Positions 35,763 through 41,937 of a stretch of DNA of 41,937 nucleotides are shown here, piece by piece. The DNA lies in assembly GCA_019239875.1 (NCBI GenBank), contig JAFAZI010000124.1, positions 1 through 41,937 of the forward strand. Direction: 5' to 3'. A model generated the notes under the pieces. That model searched no databases, was not told where the DNA came from, and saw only the letters and a program-made list of their open reading frames with translations. Position numbers and translations under genes: made by a program. Origin of the DNA: Frankiaceae bacterium. Lineage in GTDB: Bacteria; Actinomycetota; Actinomycetes; JAFAQI01. The stretch's first letter is position 1. Every line of letters starts with the position of its first letter.

Positions 35763-36189
35763 CCACCTGTCCGCGAGCCAGGTCGGCAACCGTCGTCTGT
35801 TCGAGGATGTCGCGGATGCCGCTTCGGACCGCCACCCAGAGCGTGCTGACGGAGTCCGGCGTCCCAGGAGCGCCCACGCCCGGTCGGACCCTCGCGACCT
35901 CGACCAATGGACCATCGACGGCGCGGACGACGTCCGCGACGGTGATTTGCTCGGCGGGGCGGGTCAGCCACCACCCGCCGCTCGGGCCACGTCGGCTGTC
36001 CACGAGGCCGACCCGGCGCAGGTCCGCGAGGATGTTCAGGAGGAAACGCAGCGGGATGCCCTGTGCCGCCGCGATGGCATGCGCGGTCAGCGAGGCGTCC
36101 GAGCCGGCGGTGGCCAGCTCGATCGTCGCTCGTATGGCGTACTCCGTCTTGGCGGACACATGCACCGATCCGTTGCTGAAGAGGGACAT
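35752..36189 (-). CDS. Rrf2-family transcriptional regulator, cysteine-free
   Basis: 145 aa, ATG 36189 sharing its A with the cysA stop (TGATG), which supports this start; a GTG at 36165 gives the shorter family-typical opening HVSAKTEYAIRA. Winged HTH: SAKTEYAIRATIELA, LTAHAIAAAQGIPLRFLLNILADLRRVGLV, wing SRRGPSGGWWLTRP, and the C-terminal dimerisation helix. It contains no Cys, so it cannot bind an Fe-S cluster as IscR or NsrR do; CymR, the Bacillus cysteine regulator, is a cluster-free precedent. As the last gene of the sulfate-uptake operon it is a good candidate for autoregulation by sulfur status. Confidence 0.93.
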   Translation of the reverse strand: MSLFSNGSVHVSAKTEYAIRATIELATAGSDASLTAHAIAAAQGIPLRFLLNILADLRRVGLVDSRRGPSGGWWLTRPAEQITVADVVRAVDGPLVEVARVRPGVGAPGTPDSVSTLWVAVRSGIRDILEQTTVADLARGQVASS

Positions 36190-37157
36190 CAGGCGGGCAT
36201 CGATACCTGCTGCGCAGTCGGGTACGTCGAGAGGTACACCCGAGACCCGACTTGCAGGTTCAGTTCATTGATCTGGTTCCTCGTCAGCTGCACGGTGACC
36301 GGCGACCCGTTGTTGGTCGGCCTCGCGACGATCCGGGTCTCGAAACCGAGCGACGTCAAGCGGTCGACCACCGCCTCCTGAGCGCCCGCCTCCGGTTGGG
36401 TCGACACACGGATGTCGTGCGGCCGGACCATGCGGTCGCCGAGCTGCGTGACCGGTCCCAGGAAGCCCATCACGAACTGGTTGGCAGGCCGGTCGTACAA
36501 GGTGTCCGGAGTGCCCGCCTGCTCCACGCGGCCGGCGTTGATCACGATGATCTGGTCGGCGATCTCCATCGCTTCTTCTTGGTCGTGGGTGACGAAGATC
36601 GTTGTCGTATGGACCTCGTCGTGCAGCCGGCGAAGCCAGTCACGAAGCTCCTGACGCACCTTGACGTCCAGCGCCCCGAATGGCTCGTCGAGCAGCAGCA
36701 GGCCAGGTTCCACGGCCAGTGCGCGCGCCAGGGCCATGCGCTGGCGCTGCCCACCAGAGAGCTCGGAGGGATATCGCTTCGCGAGACCGTCGAGATGAAC
36801 CAGGTTGAGCAGGTCGTTGACCCGACCGCGGATCTTCTCCTTCGGCGTCTTCTGGATCTTGAGGCCGAAGGCGACGTTCTCCCACACCGTCATGTGTGTG
36901 AACGCGGCGTAGTGCTGGAAGACGAAGCCGATGCCGCGGTCTCGGGCCAGTACGTGGGTGACGTCCTGGCCCTCGATGAGGACCGTGCCGCTGTCTGCCG
37001 TCTCCAGTCCGGCGATGATCCGCAGCAGCGTCGACTTGCCTCCGCCGCTCGGACCGAGGACCGCCGTGAGCTGACCGGAGTCGATCTCCACGGTGACGTC
37101 CTGCAGCGCGTGGAAGTCACCGAAGGACTTGCTCACGTTTTGGCACTGGATGCTCAT
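36189..37157 (-). CDS. cysA: Sulfate/thiosulfate ABC transporter ATP-binding protein
   Basis: 322 aa. ABC ATPase: Walker [10 protein letters not shown] (35-43), Q-loop at FQHYAAF, signature LSGGQ (133-137), Walker B LLLLDEPF (153-160) and H-loop VTHDQEE. The C-terminal extension (about 235-322) is the CysA-type TOBE-like domain ([14 protein letters not shown]). Energises sulfate uptake through CysT/CysW. Its ATG overlaps the cysW stop by four bases, and its stop overlaps the rrf2 start. Confidence 0.95.
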   Translation of the reverse strand: MSIQCQNVSKSFGDFHALQDVTVEIDSGQLTAVLGPSGGGKSTLLRIIAGLETADSGTVLIEGQDVTHVLARDRGIGFVFQHYAAFTHMTVWENVAFGLKIQKTPKEKIRGRVNDLLNLVHLDGLAKRYPSELSGGQRQRMALARALAVEPGLLLLDEPFGALDVKVRQELRDWLRRLHDEVHTTTIFVTHDQEEAMEIADQIIVINAGRVEQAGTPDTLYDRPANQFVMGFLGPVTQLGDRMVRPHDIRVSTQPEAGAQEAVVDRLTSLGFETRIVARPTNNGSPVTVQLTRNQINELNLQVGSRVYLSTYPTAQQVSMPA

Positions 37158-37963
37158 GCGGTGGTTTCCTCTGCGGTCCGGTGGCGTCGGCCTGACAGCG
37201 TCGTCATGCCAACGAGAATGATGAGAGAGATCACGGCCAGCAGCAGGCCCGCGCTGTAGGCCGAGGTGGGGTCGAGCTGGTTGACCCGGTTGTCGACGTA
37301 CAAGGGCAGCGTCAGGCCTTGACCCACGATGTTGCTGGACACGAGGTTGACCGCGCCGTACTCACCGAGCGCCCGGGCGACCGTGAGAATCGTTCCGTAG
37401 ACCACGGCCCAGCGAATCGCTGGCAGCGTGACCCGGAAGAACCCCTGGAGTGCGGTGGCGCCGAGCACCTCGGCTGCCTGTTCCTGGTCGGTCCCGATCT
37501 CCTCGAGCACCGGCACGACCTCGCGCACGACGAACGGCAGGCTGATGAAGACGGTGGCGATCACCATCGCCTTCCAGGTGAACAGCACCGGGATCTGGTG
37601 GTCGAACAGGTACTGGCCGATCCAGCCGGTGCGGCCGTAGAGCTGGAAGACCGCGAGGCCGATGATCACGGGTGACATCGCGAACGGCAGGTTGATGATG
37701 GCGTTGACGAGCCACGGCACCGGCATCTTTCGGCGAGCCAGCAACCAGCCGGTCGCAATACCGAACACCACGTTGATCGGAACCGCGATCGCAGCGATCA
37801 ACAAGGAGAGCTTGATGGCGGATGTCGCGCTGTCGCTGGACAGCGCATCCCAGACCGGCGACACCCCGTGCTGGAACGTCCGATAGGCGATCATGCCGAC
37901 CGGCACGACGAGCAGCATGCTGAGGTAGGCGAGGACGCCGTACCGAAGTGCGTATCTACCCAT
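37154..37963 (-). CDS. cysW: Sulfate ABC transporter permease CysW
   Basis: 269 aa, six predicted helices, with the BPD_transp_1 EAA-type loop [31 protein letters not shown] that docks to the ATPase. The stretch [35 protein letters not shown] is typical of CysW. Overlaps cysT by eight bases. Inner-membrane half of the sulfate channel. Confidence 0.94.
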   Translation of the reverse strand: MGRYALRYGVLAYLSMLLVVPVGMIAYRTFQHGVSPVWDALSSDSATSAIKLSLLIAAIAVPINVVFGIATGWLLARRKMPVPWLVNAIINLPFAMSPVIIGLAVFQLYGRTGWIGQYLFDHQIPVLFTWKAMVIATVFISLPFVVREVVPVLEEIGTDQEQAAEVLGATALQGFFRVTLPAIRWAVVYGTILTVARALGEYGAVNLVSSNIVGQGLTLPLYVDNRVNQLDPTSAYSAGLLLAVISLIILVGMTTLSGRRHRTAEETTA

Positions 37964-38780
37964 GACGTGTCCACCGCCGCATCAGCAGGCCGAGCAGCAC
38001 GAAGACCACGAGGGCGGTGCCGAGCAGGATGATGCCAACCACCGCTGCTTGCGCCGGCGCGCCGTTCTCGACGTCATTGAAGATCACCTGGGAGGCGATC
38101 TCGGTGCGCGGGATGTTGCCGGAGATCAGGACGACGGAGCCGAACTCGCCCATCACGCGGGCGAAGGCCAGCGTCGCGCCGGTCAGAGCCGCGGGACGGA
38201 TCGCTGGCAGGATGATTCGCCAGAAGATCGTCCACTGCTTCGCGCCGAGGCAGGCCGCGGCGTCTTCGACCTCCCGCTCCAGGGTGAGCAGCACCGGCTG
38301 GACGGCGCGGACAACGAACGGCAAGCTCACGAAGAGCAACGCGAACAGCACTCCCACCCGGGTGCCGGCGACGTTGAGGCCGACCGGCTTGGTGGGGCCG
38401 TAGAGGGTCAACAGGACGAGGCCTGCAACGATCGTCGGGAGGGCGAACGGTAGGTCGATCAACGCATTCACGATGCGCTTTCCGGGGAAGTCGTCACGGA
38501 CCAGGACCCAGGCGAGCGCGACGCCTGTGATCGAGTTGAGCACCGCCACCGCGAGCGACACAGCGAAGGTGAACTCGAGGACGGTGCGCGTGTGCGCGTC
38601 GTGGTAGACGGCGGACCATGCGGTCGAGTCGGCGGAGAGGCTGATCAGCGCCGCGACCGGCAGCCCCACCAGCAATGACAGATAGAGCATCGAGATCCCC
38701 GGACCGATGCCCTCGGCGACCGGCCGTGGCAAGGCCCACCTGCGGGTGGGCCTTGCCTCGGCGACAGCGGCGTCAGCCAC
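37956..38780 (-). CDS. cysT: Sulfate ABC transporter permease CysT (CysU)
   Basis: 274 aa, six helices after a short cytoplasmic N-terminus. EAA-type loop EDAAACLGAKQWTIFWRIILPAIRPAALTG, followed by RVMGEFGSVVLISGNIPRTEIASQVIF, characteristic of CysT. Pairs with CysW. Starts eight bases inside the end of the binding-protein gene, so translation is coupled. Confidence 0.94.
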   Translation of the reverse strand: MADAAVAEARPTRRWALPRPVAEGIGPGISMLYLSLLVGLPVAALISLSADSTAWSAVYHDAHTRTVLEFTFAVSLAVAVLNSITGVALAWVLVRDDFPGKRIVNALIDLPFALPTIVAGLVLLTLYGPTKPVGLNVAGTRVGVLFALLFVSLPFVVRAVQPVLLTLEREVEDAAACLGAKQWTIFWRIILPAIRPAALTGATLAFARVMGEFGSVVLISGNIPRTEIASQVIFNDVENGAPAQAAVVGIILLGTALVVFVLLGLLMRRWTRHG

Positions 38781-39795
38781 TGGCGCCCCGGCCGAGGTCG
38801 TTCTCGATCTTGGTGATCGAACCGTTGGTCGTGTCGAAGAACTTGGTGTTCACCTCGGACCAACCACCGAGCTTGTCGATGGTGAACAGGCCAGGGGGAG
38901 TGGGGAACACCTTCTTGTCCAGGTCCGCCGCGACGACCGGCCGATAACCCTTGCTCGCGAAGATCTTCTGACCGGCATCGGTGTAGAGGTACTTCACGAA
39001 GTTGTTCGCCAACGTCGGGTTGGAGGCGTTGCTGGTCACCGCGATCGGGTTCTCGATCAGGATGGTGTCGTCCGGGATGATGTAGTCCACGTCGTCACCC
39101 GCCTGCTGGGCGGCAATGGCCTCGTTCTCGTACCCGATCAGGACGTTGCCCGTCCCGCCGATGAATGCGGCAGTCGAGTCCGAGCCGCTCGCGGGTTGGG
39201 CGACGGTGTGCTGCAGCAGCGACTTCACGAACGCGAGTGCTTCTGCGTCCGACTTGCCTTCGTTGAGTTGGGCGCCGTACGCAGCCATCAGGTTCCAGCA
39301 TGCGGAGCCGGAGCTCAACGGGTTCGGCGTGACAACCTTGACACCCGGCTTGACCAGGTCGTCCCAGGTCTTGATGCCGAGCGGGTTGCCCTTTCGCACG
39401 ATGAGAACGGCCACTGAGTCCGTGACCATGCCCTTGTACTGGTTCGAGTCCCAGGTGGACGGGACCAGGTTGGCGTCGACGAGCTTCTGCATGTCGGAGG
39501 ACCGGGAGAACTCGACGACATCGGCCGGCTGACCGTTGAGCACCTTGTCCCGCTGGGTCCCGGACGCTGCGTAGGAGCCGGCGATCGTGGCGCCCGAGCC
39601 CTCGGGGGTCTTGGCGAATGCCGGACCGAGCTCTTCGTAGGCCTTCTGCGGCGTGGAGTACGCGACCAGCTTGATCGAGCCGCCGGCACCGGTACCACCA
39701 CCACTGCCGCCTGCCGATGACCCGCCGCCGCAGCCGGTGACGGCTGCGATGGCCAGCAGGCCAGCGCCTGCAGCGATTCGCTTCTTGGTGAGCAA
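38773..39795 (-). CDS. sbp: Sulfate-binding lipoprotein of the CysTWA transporter
   Basis: 340 aa from a TTG start at 39795 with AAGGGG (39802-39807) six bases upstream. Lipoprotein signal MLTKKRIAAG, lipobox AAVTGC with C22, then a Gly/Ser linker. Family features: VAYSTPQKAYEELGPAF, GSYAASGTQRDKVLNGQPADVVEFS, TPNPLSSGSACWNLMAAYG. Periplasmic-type binding domain held at the membrane that delivers sulfate (possibly thiosulfate) to CysT/CysW. First gene of the operon; the poor TTG start may limit its output. Confidence 0.93.
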   Translation of the reverse strand: MLTKKRIAAGAGLLAIAAVTGCGGGSSAGGSGGGTGAGGSIKLVAYSTPQKAYEELGPAFAKTPEGSGATIAGSYAASGTQRDKVLNGQPADVVEFSRSSDMQKLVDANLVPSTWDSNQYKGMVTDSVAVLIVRKGNPLGIKTWDDLVKPGVKVVTPNPLSSGSACWNLMAAYGAQLNEGKSDAEALAFVKSLLQHTVAQPASGSDSTAAFIGGTGNVLIGYENEAIAAQQAGDDVDYIIPDDTILIENPIAVTSNASNPTLANNFVKYLYTDAGQKIFASKGYRPVVAADLDKKVFPTPPGLFTIDKLGGWSEVNTKFFDTTNGSITKIENDLGRGASG

Positions 39796-39844
39796 CGTTT
39801 ACCCCTTCGTTGGCGTGGAATCGAGAGTGTGACTCGCTCGATTC

Positions 39845-39889
39845 TTTCGATCGAAACTATCGTTGCGATAAACACTACCAACATAGTTG
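39845..39889. promoter_or_regulatory. Three adjacent dyads upstream of the sulfate operon
   Basis: In the AT-rich gap before sbp lie TTTCGATCGAAA (39845-39856, perfect 12-base palindrome), TATCG-TTG-CGATA (39858-39870) and CAAC-ATA-GTTG (39879-39889). They sit 50-95 bases upstream of the TTG start, where the promoter should be. The Rrf2 protein encoded at the end of the operon is the obvious candidate binder. No clear -35/-10 pair could be assigned. Confidence 0.6.
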
Positions 39890-39969
39890 AGAAATTTACA
39901 AGCGGTACAGCCCGGTGTGTCCGGTTCCACATCGGCTACCGCGGCGGTCGCAGCAGCCCGCCCGCCGTC

Positions 39970-40698
39970 TCAGCTGCGGGAGTACCGCAGGTAGAGAAGG
40001 TCGTTGCGGGTCAGGACATGTCGCAGCCGAAGTCGGGTGGGCACGTCGCGAGCGGAAGTCGGACGCGGCGTGGTCGGCTGGGAGCCGGCGAGATATGGCG
40101 AGACCGTCAGGCACATCTCATCGACCAGATCGGCCTCGATCAGGCTGGTAAGGAGAAACGGCCCACCCTCGCAGAGGATTCGCCCCAACCCCCGTTCCTG
40201 CAGGGACTGAAGGATCGCGGCGGGATCGATGGCTTCGCGGTCGAGCACGATGACGTCGGCGACGTCGCGCAAGCGGTCGGCCGCTGCTGCGCCCGCCGTG
40301 GAGGTCACGACGATCGTCCTGGCCTCGGGCGGCGCTTGGAAGACCTTCAGGCTGGCCGGCAGCAGCGCGCGGGCGGTCACGACGACGATCGGCGGCGTTG
40401 CGGCGTGGCCCTGCGCAACGCGTTGGTCACGAGCCGGCTGATCGAGTCGAACCGGCCCGTAGCCCTCGGCCTGGACGGTCGCGCCGCCGACGAGTACGGC
40501 ATCGGCGTGTCGGCGGAGGTAGGAGAGGAGGGCTTGGTCGGCCGGATCGGTGATGGGCCGGGTCCGCCCGTCGAAGGCGTCCGCGCCGTCGACACTCTGG
40601 ATCATGTTGGCCCGCACGCCGACGGGCGCATCGCCGTACCACCGATCCAGCTCCTCCGCGGTCTGCGGCAGCAGCGGAATGCCGAGCGGAGATGTCAC
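39970..40698 (-). CDS. RibD C-terminal-type (pyrimidine/dihydrofolate reductase-like) protein
   Basis: 242 aa, stand-alone RibD_C domain: VRANMIQSVDGADAFDGRT, ADAVLVGGATVQAEGYGPVR, and the late ILCEGGPFLLTSLIEADLVDEMCLTVSPYLAG with the EGG motif of the NADPH site. No deaminase domain, so it could reduce the riboflavin pyrimidine intermediate with a separate deaminase, or be a dihydrofolate-reductase-like enzyme as reported for stand-alone mycobacterial RibD (Rv2671). Single gene, divergent from the secreted protein. No rib genes adjoin it. Confidence 0.9.
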   Translation of the reverse strand: MTSPLGIPLLPQTAEELDRWYGDAPVGVRANMIQSVDGADAFDGRTRPITDPADQALLSYLRRHADAVLVGGATVQAEGYGPVRLDQPARDQRVAQGHAATPPIVVVTARALLPASLKVFQAPPEARTIVVTSTAGAAAADRLRDVADVIVLDREAIDPAAILQSLQERGLGRILCEGGPFLLTSLIEADLVDEMCLTVSPYLAGSQPTTPRPTSARDVPTRLRLRHVLTRNDLLYLRYSRS

Positions 40699-40755
40699 CG
40701 CAACACCCTTTCACTGTGATCCGATCCGAATCGGTCCGGGTATCGAACACCCTTC

Positions 40756-40793
40756 GCCGGCTCCCGAATCGACCCCTTCGGGAGCCGGCTCCC
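40756..40793. other. Strong hairpin with alternative overlapping palindrome
   Basis: GCCGGCTCCCGAA (40756-40768) pairs perfectly with TTCGGGAGCCGGC (40777-40789), 13 pairs around an eight-base loop. The right arm also belongs to a 14-base perfect palindrome GGGAGCCGGCTCCC (40780-40793), because GCCGGCTCCC is repeated directly at 40784-40793. No T-tract on either strand. It lies between two divergent genes, where a terminator is not expected. Confidence 0.75.
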
Positions 40794-40887
40794 AGCCTCA
40801 CGATGTCGGATTGACGACATTTGCGTTGACCCGTGGGCGTTCGCGCCGGATCGTCACGACAGACGGATTCGTGACCTGGGGGGGATC

Positions 40888-41322
40888 ATGACAACCAACC
40901 TGACTCTGCGCGGCTTCGCGGTTGCCGCGGTAGCCGCGACTGCCTGCGTGTCCGGCGGCGCAAGTCCGGCGCACGCCGGCACCAGTCGGCTGACGGTCGC
41001 CGCTGCTGGCGCGCCCGTGTGGAACGCAGGCAACAAGTTGCCCATCAACATCGTGGTGAGCAATCCGGACGCGCAGCTCATGTGCGACTCGATGAACGTG
41101 CGCCTGAGCTGGGTCAGCCCGAACGGGAAACGCCATGGCCGATCGGCTGCTGGCCACCCGACAGCGGGTGCGTGGTCCGGCACGATCACGATCCCGGCAA
41201 GGGCCGTGACACCGGGTGCGCTGCGGTACTCCGTCAAAGCCAGCGAGACGTGCGGCATGTTCTTCACGACGGTGGAGTACATCGGGTCCTCACCGCGGAC
41301 GGTCGCCCACATCGTGCGGTAG
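40888..41322 (+). CDS. Small secreted protein of unknown function
   Basis: 144 aa, ATG preceded by TGGGGGG. Sec signal peptide with a cleavage site after SPAHA (about residue 30). The mature part is about 114 aa, predicted beta-rich (SRLTVAAAGAPVW, INIVVSNPD, VRLSWVSPNGKRHG, GTITIPARAV, LRYSVKASETCG), and has two Cys (LMCDSM, SETCGMF) that may form a disulfide, suggesting an Ig-like sandwich. No named family recognised. Stands alone between the RibD-like gene and tRNA-His. Confidence 0.8.
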   Translation: MTTNLTLRGFAVAAVAATACVSGGASPAHAGTSRLTVAAAGAPVWNAGNKLPINIVVSNPDAQLMCDSMNVRLSWVSPNGKRHGRSAAGHPTAGAWSGTITIPARAVTPGALRYSVKASETCGMFFTTVEYIGSSPRTVAHIVR

Positions 41323-41397
41323 GTCGAACCCGGTCAATCAGCGCCTACGCGTCCCGGCAGCTGGGTCGTGGGCTTTGTGAACTCGCCGGAAACGGAG

Positions 41398-41424
41398 AAC
41401 CCGCAGGCTTGTGACCTGCGGGTT
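41398..41424. terminator. Hairpin terminator next to tRNA-His
   Basis: AACCCGCAGG (41398-41407) and CCTGCGGGTT (41415-41424) form a perfect ten-pair stem with a seven-base loop. It begins six bases after the 3' end of tRNA-His on the minus strand and 75 bases after the secreted-protein stop on the plus strand. T-tracts are poor, so this is a probable bidirectional or structure-only terminator. Confidence 0.65.
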
Positions 41425-41430
41425 CGTCGG

Positions 41431-41505
41431 GGTGAGTGACGGGGCTCGAACCCGCGACAACCGGGACCACAACCCGGTGCTCTACCAAACTGAGCTACAC
41501 CCACC
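41431..41505 (-). tRNA. tRNA-His (anticodon GUG)
   Basis: Minus-strand cloverleaf with the extra 5' G(-1) opposite discriminator C73 that marks tRNA-His; acceptor GTGGGTG/CACTCAC (one G-T pair), D-arm GCTC/GAGC, anticodon stem CCGGG/CCCGG with loop TTGTGGT (anticodon GTG), T-arm around TTCGAGC. CCA not encoded. Directly downstream of orn, as in mycobacteria. Confidence 0.97.
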
Positions 41506-41552
41506 ATCGCAGCTCGATCGCGTCGTGCCGCTCGAAAGAGTCTAGCCGGGAG

Positions 41553-41937
41553 CTACGCCGGGTCCGGCTGCTCTGCGGTCTGCGGGGCGAGGGCGGCAGC
41601 GGCCGCTCGCGCGCTGTCGGTGTCCGGGCCGGGCGCCGGCACCATCACCGTCGATCGGTAGTACCGCAGCTCGTTGATGCTCTCGAGGATGTCGGCGAGG
41701 GCTCGATGCCCGCCATTCTTCGGCGGAGCGTTGTAGTAGGCCCGTGGGTACCAGCGACGCGCGAGTTCCTTGATCGAAGACACGTCGATCATCCGGTAGT
41801 GCAGGTGGTCGTCGAGGGTCGGCATGTAACGCGCGATGAACGATCGGTCGGTGGCGATGGTGTTTCCGCACAGCGGCGCCTTGCGGCGCTCCGGCACGAA
41901 TCGCTTGATGTAGGTCAACACCTGGGCCTCAGCGTCC
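41553..41937 (-). CDS. orn: Oligoribonuclease Orn, 3' part (5' end outside window)
   Basis: About 127 C-terminal codons; the frame is open at the right edge of the window. DEDDh 3'-5' exoribonuclease: [40 protein letters not shown], and the catalytic end motif [13 protein letters not shown] with the conserved His and Asp five residues apart. Degrades 2-5-nucleotide RNAs and pGpG to mononucleotides. Ends with an Ala/Pro-rich tail (about 30 aa) beyond the E. coli-type core. Followed by tRNA-His 47 bases downstream on the same strand. Confidence 0.97.
   Translation of the reverse strand, partial: DAEAQVLTYIKRFVPERRKAPLCGNTIATDRSFIARYMPTLDDHLHYRMIDVSSIKELARRWYPRAYYNAPPKNGGHRALADILESINELRYYRSTVMVPAPGPDTDSARAAAAALAPQTAEQPDPA

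Noticed and set aside
39796-39969. SAM or other sulfur riboswitch before the sulfate operon
   Set aside because: The region holds short DNA dyads but no multi-stem aptamer pattern or anti-terminator could be drawn.
40699-40887. FMN riboswitch upstream of the RibD-like gene
   Set aside because: The conserved FMN aptamer segments are not present; only the simple hairpin described is seen.

Overview
The window is chromosomal DNA from a high-GC Gram-positive bacterium, most likely an actinomycete (Actinomycetota). The evidence is the strong G/C bias at third codon positions, frequent GTG and TTG starts, 4-bp stop/start overlaps, a complete yrbEAB-mceABCDEF operon, an EphD-type hydrolase/reductase fusion, and an orn gene next to tRNA-His as in mycobacteria. 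The genus cannot be fixed from the sequence. There is no integrase, transposase, phage gene or CRISPR array. No gene-free stretch exceeds 300 bases; the longest gaps are about 100-190 bases.

Region 1 (1-9044, plus strand) is a tightly packed, uncharacterised catabolic operon: two consecutive M24 (aminopeptidase P/creatinase-fold) proteins, a crotonase-fold protein, a tandem-domain class III CoA-transferase, a MarR regulator, a Rieske oxygenase alpha subunit, a cytochrome P450 and an SDR. By hand alignment several of these lack the textbook catalytic residues of their families, so the pathway is probably not a standard beta-oxidation or peptide-degradation route. This is the best candidate for an undescribed system here. 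A glyoxalase-fold gene and a very large secreted M6 (immune-inhibitor-A-like) protease follow on the minus strand. Then come a second SDR, tRNA-Lys(CUU) and an SRPBCC-fold protein.

Region 2 (15044-27065) is a lipid-import locus. A TetR regulator and a small conserved protein diverge from the operon yrbEA-yrbEB-mceA-B-C-D-E-F, a Mce-associated membrane protein and an ephD-like alpha/beta-hydrolase/SDR fusion. An inverted repeat in the divergent gap is the likely TetR operator. The ATPase of the Mce transporter is not in the window, as is usual in actinomycetes.

Region 3 (27087-34506) concerns aromatic amino acid and phenylacetate breakdown: paaABCDE (phenylacetyl-CoA epoxidase) on the minus strand, a membrane-anchored HExxH protein, and an Lrp regulator divergent from hppD and a HisC/Pat-type aromatic aminotransferase. 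A CPBP-family membrane protein follows.

Region 4 (35752-39795, minus strand) is a sulfate-uptake operon, substrate-binding protein-cysT-cysW-cysA, ending in a co-translated Rrf2 regulator with no cysteines. Three dyads crowd the AT-rich leader and are candidate Rrf2 sites. The right end holds a RibD-C-type reductase, a small secreted protein of unknown function, a strong hairpin, tRNA-His(GUG) and the 3' part of orn.
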